A stretch of 13,377 nt of DNA from Smittium culicis (lineage: Eukaryota > Kickxellomycota > Harpellomycetes > Harpellales > Legeriomycetaceae), in the NCBI GenBank assembly GCA_001970855.1, contig LSSN01002708.1:1-13377 (forward strand), given 5' to 3'. Positions 1 through 8,194 of the stretch are shown here, in pieces. Numbering within the stretch: position 1 is the stretch's first letter; each line of letters opens with the position of its first letter. Both the position numbers and the translations under genes were made by a program. The notes below the pieces were generated by a model. That model was not told the DNA's origin. It worked only from the letters and a program-made list of their open reading frames with translations, and made no database searches.

Positions 1-740
1 CTTCGTATAGATCCTCACTAAAATGATATTATGAAATACATTATTTATTTTGAATAAAATTTGAATTCATGATCAGATTAAACGCTGATAAAATTGGGAA
101 AATAAAAATTAAAAAACATAATAAATTGTTTAAAAAAGAACTTACTCTATATCTTTCAACAGAACCACAAGCATAGAAACTAGTTGACAACACCTTAAAC
201 GAACCATTTTTTCCTTTGACAAAAAGCCACGAAGCAAATTCAGTATAATATCTTCAGTAAATCGTGAAGTTAGTGTTCCAACATGCTCTTGTGAGTTGGC
301 AGGTGAATCGTCATCAAAAACATCGTCAGTATCCATTTTATTACTCGCAGGAATAAATTCCTCTTCTATAAAATAAAATTGTTCCAGGGATGGTGTTTAT
401 AAAAGATATTGTTATATGCTGAAAAAATATATTAGTAAAATGTGTATATACCCTTTTTATATCCGTAGTGTATGAATGATACTATAAATTTAAGAATCCG
501 TTCAACTGCAGGCTCCTTTTTTTTAACTGATAGAGCTAAATCTAACTTTTTCATGAATTCCTCAGTGAAAACAGATTCGAACTCTTGGACTTCGCCAACA
601 CCATTGTCAGTTCTTTTGTTTTCTTGTATTTTTCTTAATTCTATTATGGAACGTTGGTGGAGAGAGCCGCTCTTTTGTGCAGAATTAAGGATTCTTTCCA
701 AATCCTTTTCAACATCCTGTGAGGAGTAGGATCCTTTCAT
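1..740 (-). CDS. Condensin complex HEAT-repeat subunit (CAP-G / Ycg1 / Cnd3 family), N-terminal part, 3 exons, runs off the left edge
   Basis: Exons on the minus strand are 740-452, 365-146 and 17-1, giving about 175 residues of a protein that is usually around 900-1000 long. Condensin is the SMC complex that compacts chromosomes in mitosis. This subunit binds the kleisin and helps hold DNA. I recognise the family from the order of N-terminal features: a helix with KIQ near residue 37-39, then KKEPAVERILKFIVSFI near 73-89, an acidic Asp-rich linker near 108-117, and the HEAT segment SRFTEDIILNLLRGFLSKEK followed by MVRLRCCQLVS near 130-160. The splice joins restore spacing: from the QL pair to the IDEDLY motif the length matches my recollection of the yeast protein exactly. 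ATG at 740-738 is the first ATG after an in-frame TAA further upstream. There is no frameshift or stop within the spliced exons. Family assignment is from memory, without a search. Confidence 0.85.
18..145 (-). other. Intron 2 of the condensin gene (128 nt) with an early decoy acceptor
   Basis: The donor is GTAAGT (G at 145), the best match to the eukaryotic consensus among the splice sites in this gene. The acceptor is CATTTTAG ending at 18. Splicing completes a GA|T aspartate codon and gives K-D-I-D-E-D-L-Y-E, matching the conserved spacing after the second visible HEAT repeat. A nearer acceptor, TATCAG ending at 85, would give GTT then TAA and truncate the protein. The distal site is therefore preferred on homology and frame. 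Confidence 0.75.
366..451 (-). other. Intron 1 of the condensin gene (86 nt) with an early decoy acceptor
   Basis: The 5' splice site is GTATAT (G at 451) and the 3' site is TTTTATAG ending at 366. Splicing joins AAG G to AA GAG, preserving the frame into the acidic linker (residues 96-98 read K-E-E). A branch-like TACTAAT lies just after the donor and is followed by a T-run and CAG ending at 419. Using that nearer CAG would make a 33-nt intron but shifts the frame into a stop after about 17 codons. No GT lies between the two AGs, so a tiny exon there is not possible with canonical sites. Confidence 0.75.
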
Positions 741-999
741 ACTTTCAGAGTGCGAAAAGTTTATATATGTAGTTAAAATTTTGGAATTTTATATAGATTT
801 CTTTTAACAGAATTATATTTTATACTATGTTAATTAGGGTAAAAATTAGATAGAGTTTGTTGTTCGATATTTCAATTCAGAAAAAGAAATGTCCTTTTCA
901 AGAGGTACCTTTCAATTCAGATATTAAAAATTGTTTACAGAATTTGTTTTTTTTAAGTGTAAATAAACTCAGCGAATAAAAAATCATGGAAATAGATTG
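741..999 (-). promoter_or_regulatory. 5' flank and probable promoter region of the condensin gene
   Basis: This is the non-coding DNA upstream of the start codon. A TATA-like element (TATATAAA read on the minus strand, about 760-767) lies some 20-27 bases before the ATG. That is close for a classical TATA box, so it could also be plain AT-rich sequence. An 11-base direct repeat sits at 870-880 and 910-920. I see no ACGCGT-type cell-cycle box. Promoter function is inferred from position only. Confidence 0.35.
870..920. repeat. 11-bp direct repeat TTTCAATTCAG, two copies 40 bp apart
   Basis: Exact copies of TTTCAATTCAG lie at 870-880 and 910-920, both upstream of the condensin start. The 40-bp centre-to-centre spacing is close to four helical turns, which would put both copies on the same face of DNA. 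A pair of transcription factor sites is possible, but chance recurrence in AT-rich DNA cannot be excluded. Confidence 0.5.
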
Positions 1000-1227
1000 T
1001 TATATATTATCATCATTGGTTCGATTGTTTCTCTTAACCCTTTCGCAGGAAGTAGACTGTTTTTGATCTACCAAATTTAGCCAACTACATTCAATAGAAA
1101 TAATTTTTCCCCGAAGCCTTAAGAAGTATTGGTTTATTGTATTAACAAAGCAAATAATAAATATAATAATAAATAATTGGCGAATCACTAGAGTAATAAC
1201 TCCAAAAGAGTGTTGGTATGGAAAGGG
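1000..1227 (-). pseudogene. Unidentified open frame without ATG, possible exon relic
   Basis: Minus strand is open from 1227 to a TAA at 1002-1000, about 75 codons, with no in-frame ATG. The first half is Ile/Phe-rich and the second half polar, ending in the Arg/Asn/Asp-rich run VKRNNRTNDDNI. It lies upstream of, and on the same strand as, the condensin gene, separated from its ATG by about 260 bp. GC is higher than around it. A frame of this length is expected occasionally by chance here. I recognise no family. It could be an exon relic, a leader-borne frame or noise. Confidence 0.15.
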
Positions 1228-1239
1228 TTAATCCTTTCC
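1220..1239. repeat. Perfect 7-bp inverted repeat (hairpin)
   Basis: GGAAAGG at 1220-1226 and CCTTTCC at 1233-1239 are exact reverse complements around a 6-base loop, GTTAAT. It is one of the few GC-containing perfect stems in the window. The left arm plus loop (GAAAGGGTTAA, 1221-1231) also recurs in inverted orientation at 1034-1044. No downstream T-run makes it a clear terminator. Confidence 0.6.
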
Positions 1240-1811
1240 CTACATAACTATTATAAAAAATTGATTTATTGATTCGTTGTTAGTTTATAAGAAATTTTAT
1301 TTATTTGCAGCCATTCATCAATCAGTCAATAATTTTGAGTTTTTCGTATTATACTTTATTTTTTGATTCTAATTTGCTACATTTTAAAGTCAATGCTGTT
1401 TACAGCCTGTAAAAGGGATAAGTCAATCCCAGCAAAATGTATCGAAATAGTATCAATTCAAATAAATTCATAAATTTACAACTCAATTCTTCAAGAAAAA
1501 AAAAACCATAAGTATGTAATAAAAGTATATTGACCCATTAATATTTAATTATAATTTTTAGCTAAGTAATGTGGGTTTTTTATGGTTAACAAATAGATAA
1601 GCAGCTAAATATTTTAAAATTTTTAGGCAAAGTTTAGCTAGAGCATAAAATATTCATTTATCGGTAACTCAATTCTTTATATTTTATAAGACTGCCGATA
1701 TATATTTTTAGCTGTAGAATTTGACAACAAATGATCATTAGTTTAAAATTGATTAAAGGTCGATATGAACAAATATTTTCTAACTAAAAGTAATATTATC
1801 GAATTAATATG

Positions 1812-1836
1812 AACCGATTACCCTTTCAAGGCGGTT
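1812..1836. repeat. Small nested inverted repeat
   Basis: AACCG at 1812-1816 pairs with CGGTT at 1832-1836, and inside it CCTT at 1822-1825 can pair with AAGG at 1828-1831. It lies in a GC-richer island of about 80 bp. Short arms make chance quite possible. Confidence 0.35.
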
Positions 1837-1940
1837 GAAATTTTTTGAGTTGGGGGATTTGGCCAATCAATTGTCAATTTGATTAATAAATTTATAAATT
1901 ACTTAGTTATATTGGCTATTAAATATACTACATTTGCGAG

Positions 1941-2179
1941 ATTCTTATCAAGAAGTCATTTTATAGTGTTAAGGGTTACAGTGTATTAAATCGCATAAAA
2001 AATTAACGAAATATGAGAAAAATCGTCTCTTTGTTTTAGCAAATAAAATTTTCAAAATTAAACCAAAAAATAGAAAAATCGAAATGTCATTTCAATTCTG
2101 CCAATAATTTTTTAGAATTTTGAATACCCAAGTCAATAGCATCAAGCTGAAATTAAATGCTCTTTTTGTTCAGAATCTC
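1941..2179 (+). repeat. Diverged direct repeat, copy A (about 239 bp)
   Basis: This block aligns in the same orientation with 3377-3615 and has the same overall length. Anchor matches include TTATAGTG, AATCGCATAAAAAAT, TTAGCAAATAAAA, TAGAAAAAT, GCCAATAAT and the terminal GTTCAGAATCTC. By hand, identity is about 80% over the first 75 bases and about 62% over the last 71 bases, with a few compensating 1-base gaps. In the last 51 bases, 11 of 13 mismatches are transitions, which suggests C-to-T type decay. The copies lie about 1.44 kb apart. Identity of the ancestral sequence is unknown. Confidence 0.8.
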
Positions 2180-2423
2180 AATACAATAAATATTCTTAAA
2201 TGATATAGCCAATTACAATTTTAATAAAAGGTTAATAGTTATCCCTAGAAAGCGTTAAAAAATGTAGGTGACTAACCGCGCATACAATGTATCAATATCA
2301 CTAAAATGTGAAAATATACAAATATAAGCGTTAAATTTTATTTTACTACTTATCGATAAATATTTAACAGTAGACTGATCTTAGTTAACTCAATGCTTGT
2401 AAATGATAATATATCTCTCAAAA

Positions 2424-2450
2424 ATTATTATTATTATTATTATTATTATT
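2424..2450 (+). repeat. (ATT)9 microsatellite
   Basis: Nine uninterrupted ATT units, read directly. It is the longest simple trinucleotide repeat in the window and a likely site of length polymorphism. Confidence 0.95.
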
Positions 2451-2937
2451 GAGTCTTGGACAATATTGTATATAATAAATGTAAATATATAACCCAAAAA
2501 AAAGTTTTTAAATACGAATACATAGGAATTGTCTTAATTTATATTAATAATGTGGAAATATTAAAATAAAACTTATTTTCGAAAATATGAAAGAATTTAA
2601 TTTTTTAAAGAATTATTTCGTGTAATTCATAAATTTACTTTAGAATATTATTAAAGAGTTTTTAATTATTAAAATTTGAACCTTTTAAAAAAAAGAAATC
2701 CTTCATTTTTTTTTTTTGAAGTTTTATATAATATTAGCTTTAAAATTACTCGAGTTTTAGTGTTAATTATATTATTTTCGCACGTTTATATATTAACATA
2801 TATAAATCTCAATTTTATCTATGAAGTATTTGGTGGCTTGTATAAAAACTATTTTATATCACCTTAGAAATAACTAAAAATCATTTTAGTAAACATGATA
2901 TTAATAAAAAAAAAATGTATAGTATATTAATAATTTT

Positions 2938-2964
2938 TATAGATTATAGAGCTCTCAATCTATA
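2938..2964. repeat. Perfect 8-bp inverted repeat enclosing a palindrome
   Basis: TATAGATT (2938-2945) and AATCTATA (2957-2964) are exact reverse complements. The 11-base spacer ATAGAGCTCTC contains the palindrome AGAGCTCT (2948-2955). This makes a compact cruciform-capable element at the left side of the 2940-3260 GC island. Function unknown. Confidence 0.6.
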
Positions 2965-3376
2965 GCCAAGGGAAAAATATCATCATTTTCGAGAATTGAA
3001 GACTTTATGGATAGTATAAGGGTAGCAAGATATTCACGAAACTTAAACATCGTAATACTTACCTACAATTGAGTATTAAACCCGAAAACGGAAATAAAAC
3101 ATCTTTTAACACCGAATATGGTATATATTATTTTATATCATTGCACTTTAGGCTTTAAAATCCCTCTGCAGTTTTAAAATTAGATCGAGCTGTGAATGAT
3201 TATGTCTATTTATTCGCGATTTTATATGTCTGTGACATCCTCATATATTAGAAATCGTTGAAAAAACATGAAATAAATCAAAGACTAATATTAAAAAAAT
3301 TAAATTTAATCACTTTTTCTCGAAAAATATATGTGAACTCGGAGTACTGAATTCACATTTCATGTATATTTGGGCA

Positions 3377-3615
3377 ATTCTTTATGAAGAGGTCATTTTA
3401 TAGTGTAAAGAGTTTCAGTATATAAAATCGCATAAAAAATAAACGGCCAATGAGTAGAATAATTTACCTTTTTAGCAAATAAAAATTTTATATTGAAACG
3501 AAGAAATAGAAAAATAAAAATGCATTTTTTGCTCCGCCAATAATACTTACAATAAGCGCTTATATAGGCCAATAACATTAAACTGCAACAAAGTGCTTTC
3601 TTCGTTCAGAATCTC
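3377..3615 (+). repeat. Diverged direct repeat, copy B (about 239 bp)
   Basis: This is the partner of 1941-2179. Similarity may extend some 15 bases further left (about 3362-3376 against 1926-1940) but fades after the GAATCTC at the right end. On the minus strand this copy contains a strong GTAAGTATTA donor-like site at 3541-3550 that copy A lacks. Both copies share ATAAAATGA on the minus strand. No flanking terminal inverted repeat or clear target-site duplication was seen, so a transposon origin is not supported. Confidence 0.8.
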
Positions 3616-3669
3616 CCATTTAATTAATATAAAAGAACATAATCCAGATCCTACAAATACAGAGGCCAT
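3551..3669 (-). pseudogene. Unidentified ATG-initiated open frame ending at a strong splice-donor motif; possible relic exon
   Basis: On the minus strand an ATG at 3669-3667 opens 39 codons that end two bases into the next codon at 3551, directly before GTAAGTATTA. Its first residues read MASVFVGSGLCSFILIKWEI. The right half overlaps repeat copy B. In copy A the aligned stretch keeps the same length but carries an in-frame TAA (2155-2153). The plus strand is also open here for about 56 codons, ending at a TAG at 3682-3684, so strand choice is uncertain. A spliced non-coding RNA, a decayed gene or chance are all possible. No family recognised. Confidence 0.2.
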
Positions 3670-4188
3670 CAAAAACTGGCAATAGTTTTTTTTTATTGAA
3701 ATTCTTCATAAATTCCACGTATTGAAATAATGCTTCCAGAAAATTTAGCCAGATTTCAGAAAATAGCTAAATAATAGCACATAAAAAAATAAAACCTTGT
3801 AAAATGATTGAAATTCCACCAAAAATTATTTAAATAGTTGAAATTTAAATTTACAGCAGCCCTGATATTAGCTTCATCCAATTTTTATAGACTTTATTAA
3901 TGAATCTGGAGGCTCCAATTTCGCAACGGAAGAGGACTTATAGTATATACACATCTTATCATGAAATAAAAATACAGTTTAATAAATGTATAAGAATCTA
4001 GAAATATCAAAAAAAAAAGCAATTCTACACTTGAATGAAAAATATTGGTAATGCTAATTTATTCAGAACCTTGAGATAATACATTAAAAACCGAAAGTTT
4101 TCATCTATTTGAGCGAATAATGCTTACTTAAATTATCAATTCACTCTGAAACAATTTTAAAAGAGATAAAATAATTATTGGAGAGTTC

Positions 4189-4206
4189 GACGAATATGAC
4201 GAATAT
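4189..4206 (+). repeat. 9-bp tandem duplication GACGAATAT x2
   Basis: GACGAATAT occurs twice in direct succession (4189-4197, 4198-4206) and is followed by GA of a third partial unit. It looks like a small replication-slippage duplication near the start of the AT-rich core. Confidence 0.7.
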
Positions 4207-5432
4207 GAAATTTATTATATATAATAATTAGAAGTGAAAAAATCGAAAAAATAGTAAATTATTGATTTAAATTAAGATATTGAATTCTCACGACCTCAAT
4301 AAGTGTATGAAATTATAAATATAAATCCTAAAACCATATTATAAAATATTAAAAAATATATTATATATTTTAAATCACTTTTATTATGATAATAAAATTA
4401 AAAATTTATATAAAATGTTTATATATGGACCCTTGAGCTAATAATTGATGGCTGAGAGCGTACAGAGAATATTAGAGTACCACTAATCGATAGTAAAAAG
4501 GTAATAAACGAATATCTGGTTTTAATCACGCAATACACTTACATTTTCAATCTGTAACATTAATGAAGAAAAGGGAAAATTAAATAAATACAAAGAAGCA
4601 TAATTCAGATTTTTAAATTATTTAGCCCTTCACTTTCCCAAAAAAAATTACTAATAGAAAAATTAATATTTATTAATTTATTCAGAATAATGTACTATTA
4701 TTTTATACTTTCTGAAATAAATAACCAAACATATCAAATACAGCGCCTATTTTTTGTAACATATATAATAAATTTCCTATTAAAAGCTATAAACATGATA
4801 AATACTTATCAAATAAAAATTACTACATAAAAAATAATTAAGAAAAGAGATATTATTATAACCCTTTATTATTAAATAGAATTATAGAATCACGCTTTAA
4901 CCGCGATTAGGCTATTAATTTTCACGCTTTTAAATCATTATTAGTAATGATAGTAATTACAAATAACAATTATTACAATATTAATAAACAAAGCTATTAT
5001 TAGATAATAATCATTATCAATAAATTTCATTAAAAAAATAATAACATATATTATTTAATTAAAATTATCGAATAAAATATAAAAGAGAACAGGAATGCGT
5101 CTAGTCGAAAAAAAATTTTTTCTTTAGAATAATTCTGTTATATTTATTATTTAAACAAAACCATCTTGTGAAATAAAAAATTTGACGAGCACTATGAATA
5201 AGATCTTCTCTAGTCCTTTTTAAACATAACTAAAATATAATAAAGTAATACATATCAATAGATAAGCTTTATAAGAAAATACCATAGTGATTACTTTTAT
5301 CTAGGAAATAGAAAAATGTTGAAAAATATTGATTATTGAGTTTAAAAACAGGGAATGTTACACAAGTTAAATTATTAATAAATTATTTCTCTGAGCTTAA
5401 ATTCAAAAATAAATATCGGTATATCTAAACCC

Positions 5433-5476
5433 TTTTAAGGTCGAAACCTCCTTTAAAAAACGGAAATATTTTTCCG
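5433..5476. repeat. Two adjacent hairpins
   Basis: The first is imperfect: TTTTAAGGT (5433-5441) against ACCTCCTTTAAAA (5446-5458), loop CGAA, with a CC bulge. Two bases later comes a perfect stem, CGGAAA (5461-5466) and TTTCCG (5471-5476), loop TATT. It is an unusually structured, GC-containing spot within the AT-rich core. No gene lies nearby, so a transcription terminator role has no evident client. A structured RNA or a cruciform is possible. Confidence 0.5.
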
Positions 5477-6400
5477 ATATGATTTATAAAGCATTTAATT
5501 TTATTTTATATACTTTAAAACAAGATTTTGATGAATATTAATAATTAATAATAAGTAAAATATAAAATTATCTAGAAAAAAAACACTCTTTCAAAAAATA
5601 ATTTAGCACTTCTATTTATAGTTGGCGATTAATAATAATGTAGCTACATAGTAGAACAGATTCGGCTTTTTTTGAGATGGATTTGAAATTATAGAAAGCT
5701 GTATTAGGTAATGATAAAAAATAATTGGGAAACTGTGTCCAGATCTGTAGTTGATATTATTTGTGTTTTTTTTTTTTGCTTTGATAGATATAAAATCTTA
5801 TACTGTAATTCATTATCTTTTACAATGAGTGATAAACTTCGTCTCATAGTTATTGCAGGAAAAAAAATAATGGGTGTATAATGATTCTCTTTAAAATCTC
5901 ATATTATGTCCTATAGATTTATAAAAATTAAAAACGCTACCACTGATACAATAGTTAAATTTATTGAAAATAATATTATATATTACTTTAGCTTATCTGA
6001 AGAAATAGTTATTAGCAGTGAACCAGCGATGATTTCATAAGAAATATATCAATAAATAAATCAAGAAAGCATATAATCTTAAAACTAAATTTTTCTATAA
6101 TTAAACTAGCGGAGAAGTTAGAGGCTTAATGAAGTTGTAAAAAATGATAAGAAATATTCAAAAAGCGAAGGTATATATGTGGAATATGTGAATCTGGCTA
6201 TATTATCTACATAAAAAAAAGCAAAAGTACAATTTATTAAGGTCTAATTCTTATTTTTTTCATAGAATACAACGCTATGCAAAAAATTAATGAGAAATTA
6301 ATATTATAAATAATTTATTTTTTATCAGAATCGATTTAGAAGTAGAATATATAATTTAATCATTCAAATTTTTATATAATAGATAAATACTCGTGATATA

Positions 6401-6448
6401 AATATAAAAAATTATAAAAAATTATGGAAAAAATAGATGGAAAAAATA
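6401..6448. repeat. Phased A-tracts with a 12-bp direct repeat
   Basis: A-tracts of six begin at 6406, 6416, 6428 and 6441, spaced 10, 12 and 13 bases, near helical periodicity. ATGGAAAAAATA is repeated exactly at 6424-6435 and 6437-6448. Phased A-tracts are known to bend DNA, so local curvature is expected. Biological role unknown. Confidence 0.5.
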
Positions 6449-6666
6449 TTGAAGTTTAGATTTAAAAAAAGGTAAAATCTAAAATGAAACATAGAAACTT
6501 TTTATACAAGATTTCTTATAATTATATAGTTAAAAATTAATCAACTGTATTAATGGAAATCGTATCAATTAAGCATTATTTCCATTGCAAAAATAAATTA
6601 TTATAGTTTTATCCAGTTTCTATGCTGAAATGAACTTTGATTATGATTGCACAAATCCTGAAAATC

Positions 6667-6846
6667 TATTTTATTTCACTTTTTTCCCCCTTATTTTCTT
6701 ATGCTACTTGAAATATGCTTTTATATATTCTATAAAATTTTTTTGATGTATTTTTCCTTTTAACAAGGATTTTTTTACCCCTTCTGTACCACCTAAACTT
6801 TAGAATATTTACTATATAATGGGGTTTATTTTCCCTTTTTTTTTTT
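6667..6846 (+). other. Pyrimidine-rich strand segment
   Basis: The plus strand is dominated by T and C, with blocks such as TTTTTTCCCCC near 6680-6690, CCCCTTCT near 6778-6785 and an 11-T run at 6836-6846. It contrasts with the A/T-balanced sequence on both sides. Strong strand asymmetry of this type is seen at some replication origins and nucleosome-free regions, but no gene or origin motif supports a function here. Confidence 0.4.
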
Positions 6847-7833
6847 GAAGCAAATTTTCTATGACTTTTTCACAATAAAATACTATTTAAATAACACTAT
6901 AATATTCAAAGGCATAAATATTATATAGCTCGAATTTTACTCATTACTAAACCAAGTTTTTAATTTTGATCAACCGAATAAATGTTTAACTAATATTATA
7001 TTAAAATGAAGATTTAACACTAAAGAAGGGATTTATTTTTAAAAAAATAATGGAAGAGTGTATTTTTATAGCGTTGCGATATAATTTATGGATTTTAGTG
7101 TGCTTTAGGGCTTTTAATCCAAAACAAAAAAAAAAATTATAATTTTTATTAGAATAAAAACAATAAATAAACCAAAAAATATTAATTCAAATATTCTTTA
7201 TACTCAATATATGACAATTATTTAAAATACATCGCAGATCGGTTTTAGTTTCGGATTATAGATTTACACATTTTATAATTACAAGAATTATTCCTATACA
7301 AAAAAACTAATATTTGGTTTTATATGAATTAATAATATTATTTTATAGTCTTTTGAGCTATTTTAGATATTAAATTTTCATAAGTATATATTATAAAATA
7401 GCCAAAAAAAATTTTTATTCAAAAGAATTACTATTTGGGAGCTGTGTTAAAAAAATTGGTCTATTATTTTTTTCCAACTAATATTTTTCAAGCTGCCAAA
7501 TATTAGGAAAAAATTACCTTTTATACAGAAAGAATTTGCTAATATTTGTGTTATATACTAAATATCTAAAATTTAACAATAATTATGTTGTAGGATTAAT
7601 ATATAATAATTAATAGAATATATTATTCAATTAACTAATAAATTATATATTTTTTTAAAACCTTTTTCATATTTATATTTGATAGTTTTTAGCATTCTAT
7701 CTATTATTAAATGCACATTTATAAATAATATATGAACTAAATAATGAAAAATCAGCCTTATTTTCCTTAATTTTAAACACTAGATTATTTAAGCTAAATA
7801 CTCTATACATCAATTCATCAATCACGAGACTAA

Positions 7834-8194
7834 TTTGAAACCTTCTTATTAGTTAATTTAAAAACAATAAAAAATATGTTTAACGACACGATATATTTAC
7901 CGACTAAAAATTTTTTTATTATAGAAAAGCGTTGCCTGGAAAAAATATCCATTAAAAAAACTTCAGAAATTGATCTTCAAAATTTTCATACCTTTTGCAG
8001 TTGATTTTTTCGTTTACCAAAATAATATAATTCACATTAAGAATATAAAATCATATTGTATCACTAACAAAAATGATTTTAATCAATCAGAACTACCACT
8101 TATTAAATTATTCAATGACTTAATACCAAATAAAAATAGTATATGGATCCTATCTTCTTACAATATTTTCCAATTACGGACAAGAAAAAATTAA
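7834..8194 (+). pseudogene. Pair of overlapping open frames in the AT-rich core, possible broken or spliced small gene
   Basis: Frame one is open 7834-8001, with ATG at 7876-7878 (42 codons, start MFNDTIYLPTKNFFIIEKRC) and TGA at 8002-8004. Frame two is open 7925-8191 (89 codons, no usable ATG; a TTG at 7970) with TAA at 8192-8194. Frame two starts exactly after a good 3' splice-site pattern, GACTAAAAATTTTTTTATTATAG, ending at 7924. An overlap of nearly 80 bases between two frames could mean a frameshifted relic or an intron-containing gene. A run of 89 codons is only mildly unexpected for this composition (I estimate about 0.3 by chance in the window). No donor of good quality was found upstream, and no family recognised. 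Confidence 0.2.

Larger units (their letters stand above)
741..3960. other. Gene-free flank with moderate GC islands between the condensin gene and the AT-rich core
   Basis: No named gene, tRNA or rRNA can be recognised. GC is uneven: hand counts give 22/60 at 1021-1080, 21/60 at 3181-3240 and 24/60 at 3901-3960, but only 9/60 at 2461-2520. The GC-richer islands (about 1000-1240, 1800-1880, 2260-2310, 2940-3260, 3600-3960) are open for 20-76 codons on one or both strands. For example, 1811-1882 reads open on plus while its complement is also nearly open. This is expected when stop codons are AT-rich, so strand and coding status remain undecided. Decayed coding DNA is one reading. Confidence 0.5.

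Noticed and set aside
472..729. 85-codon plus-strand open frame
   Set aside because: It lies entirely antisense to the first condensin exon, whose protein has clear family features. The plus frame is a shadow.
1018..1026. GGTTCGATT resembling a tRNA T-loop
   Set aside because: The bases on either side do not form a T-stem, and no acceptor stem or anticodon arm can be built around it.
1811..1882. Protein-like reading on the plus strand (starts EPITLSRRLKFFELG) and an equally protein-like reading on the minus strand
   Set aside because: Both strands look plausible at once, which shows that GC-richer islands give open frames by composition alone. Neither is claimed as a gene.
2676..2867. 63-codon hydrophobic plus-strand open frame
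   Set aside because: It starts at TTG, crosses a T12 run, and is of a length expected several times by chance in DNA of this composition. Ile/Phe/Leu-rich translation is what AT-rich DNA gives anyway.
3055..3064. ATACTTACCT resembling the 5' end of U1 snRNA
   Set aside because: The following sequence shows no U1 stem-loop, no 70K-binding loop and no Sm site. The match is better explained as the complement of a consensus splice donor.
3393..3578. 61-codon minus-strand open frame over repeat copy B
   Set aside because: No ATG start, Phe/Ile/Lys-rich, not kept open in copy A, and no recognisable domain.
3730..3960. Several short frames on both strands (for example MLPENLARFQKIAK on plus from about 3731 and a minus frame containing LDEANIRAAVNLNF near 3880)
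   Set aside because: They are 14-45 codons long, occur on opposite strands and need frameshifts or weak splice sites to be joined. Kept only as part of the GC-island description.
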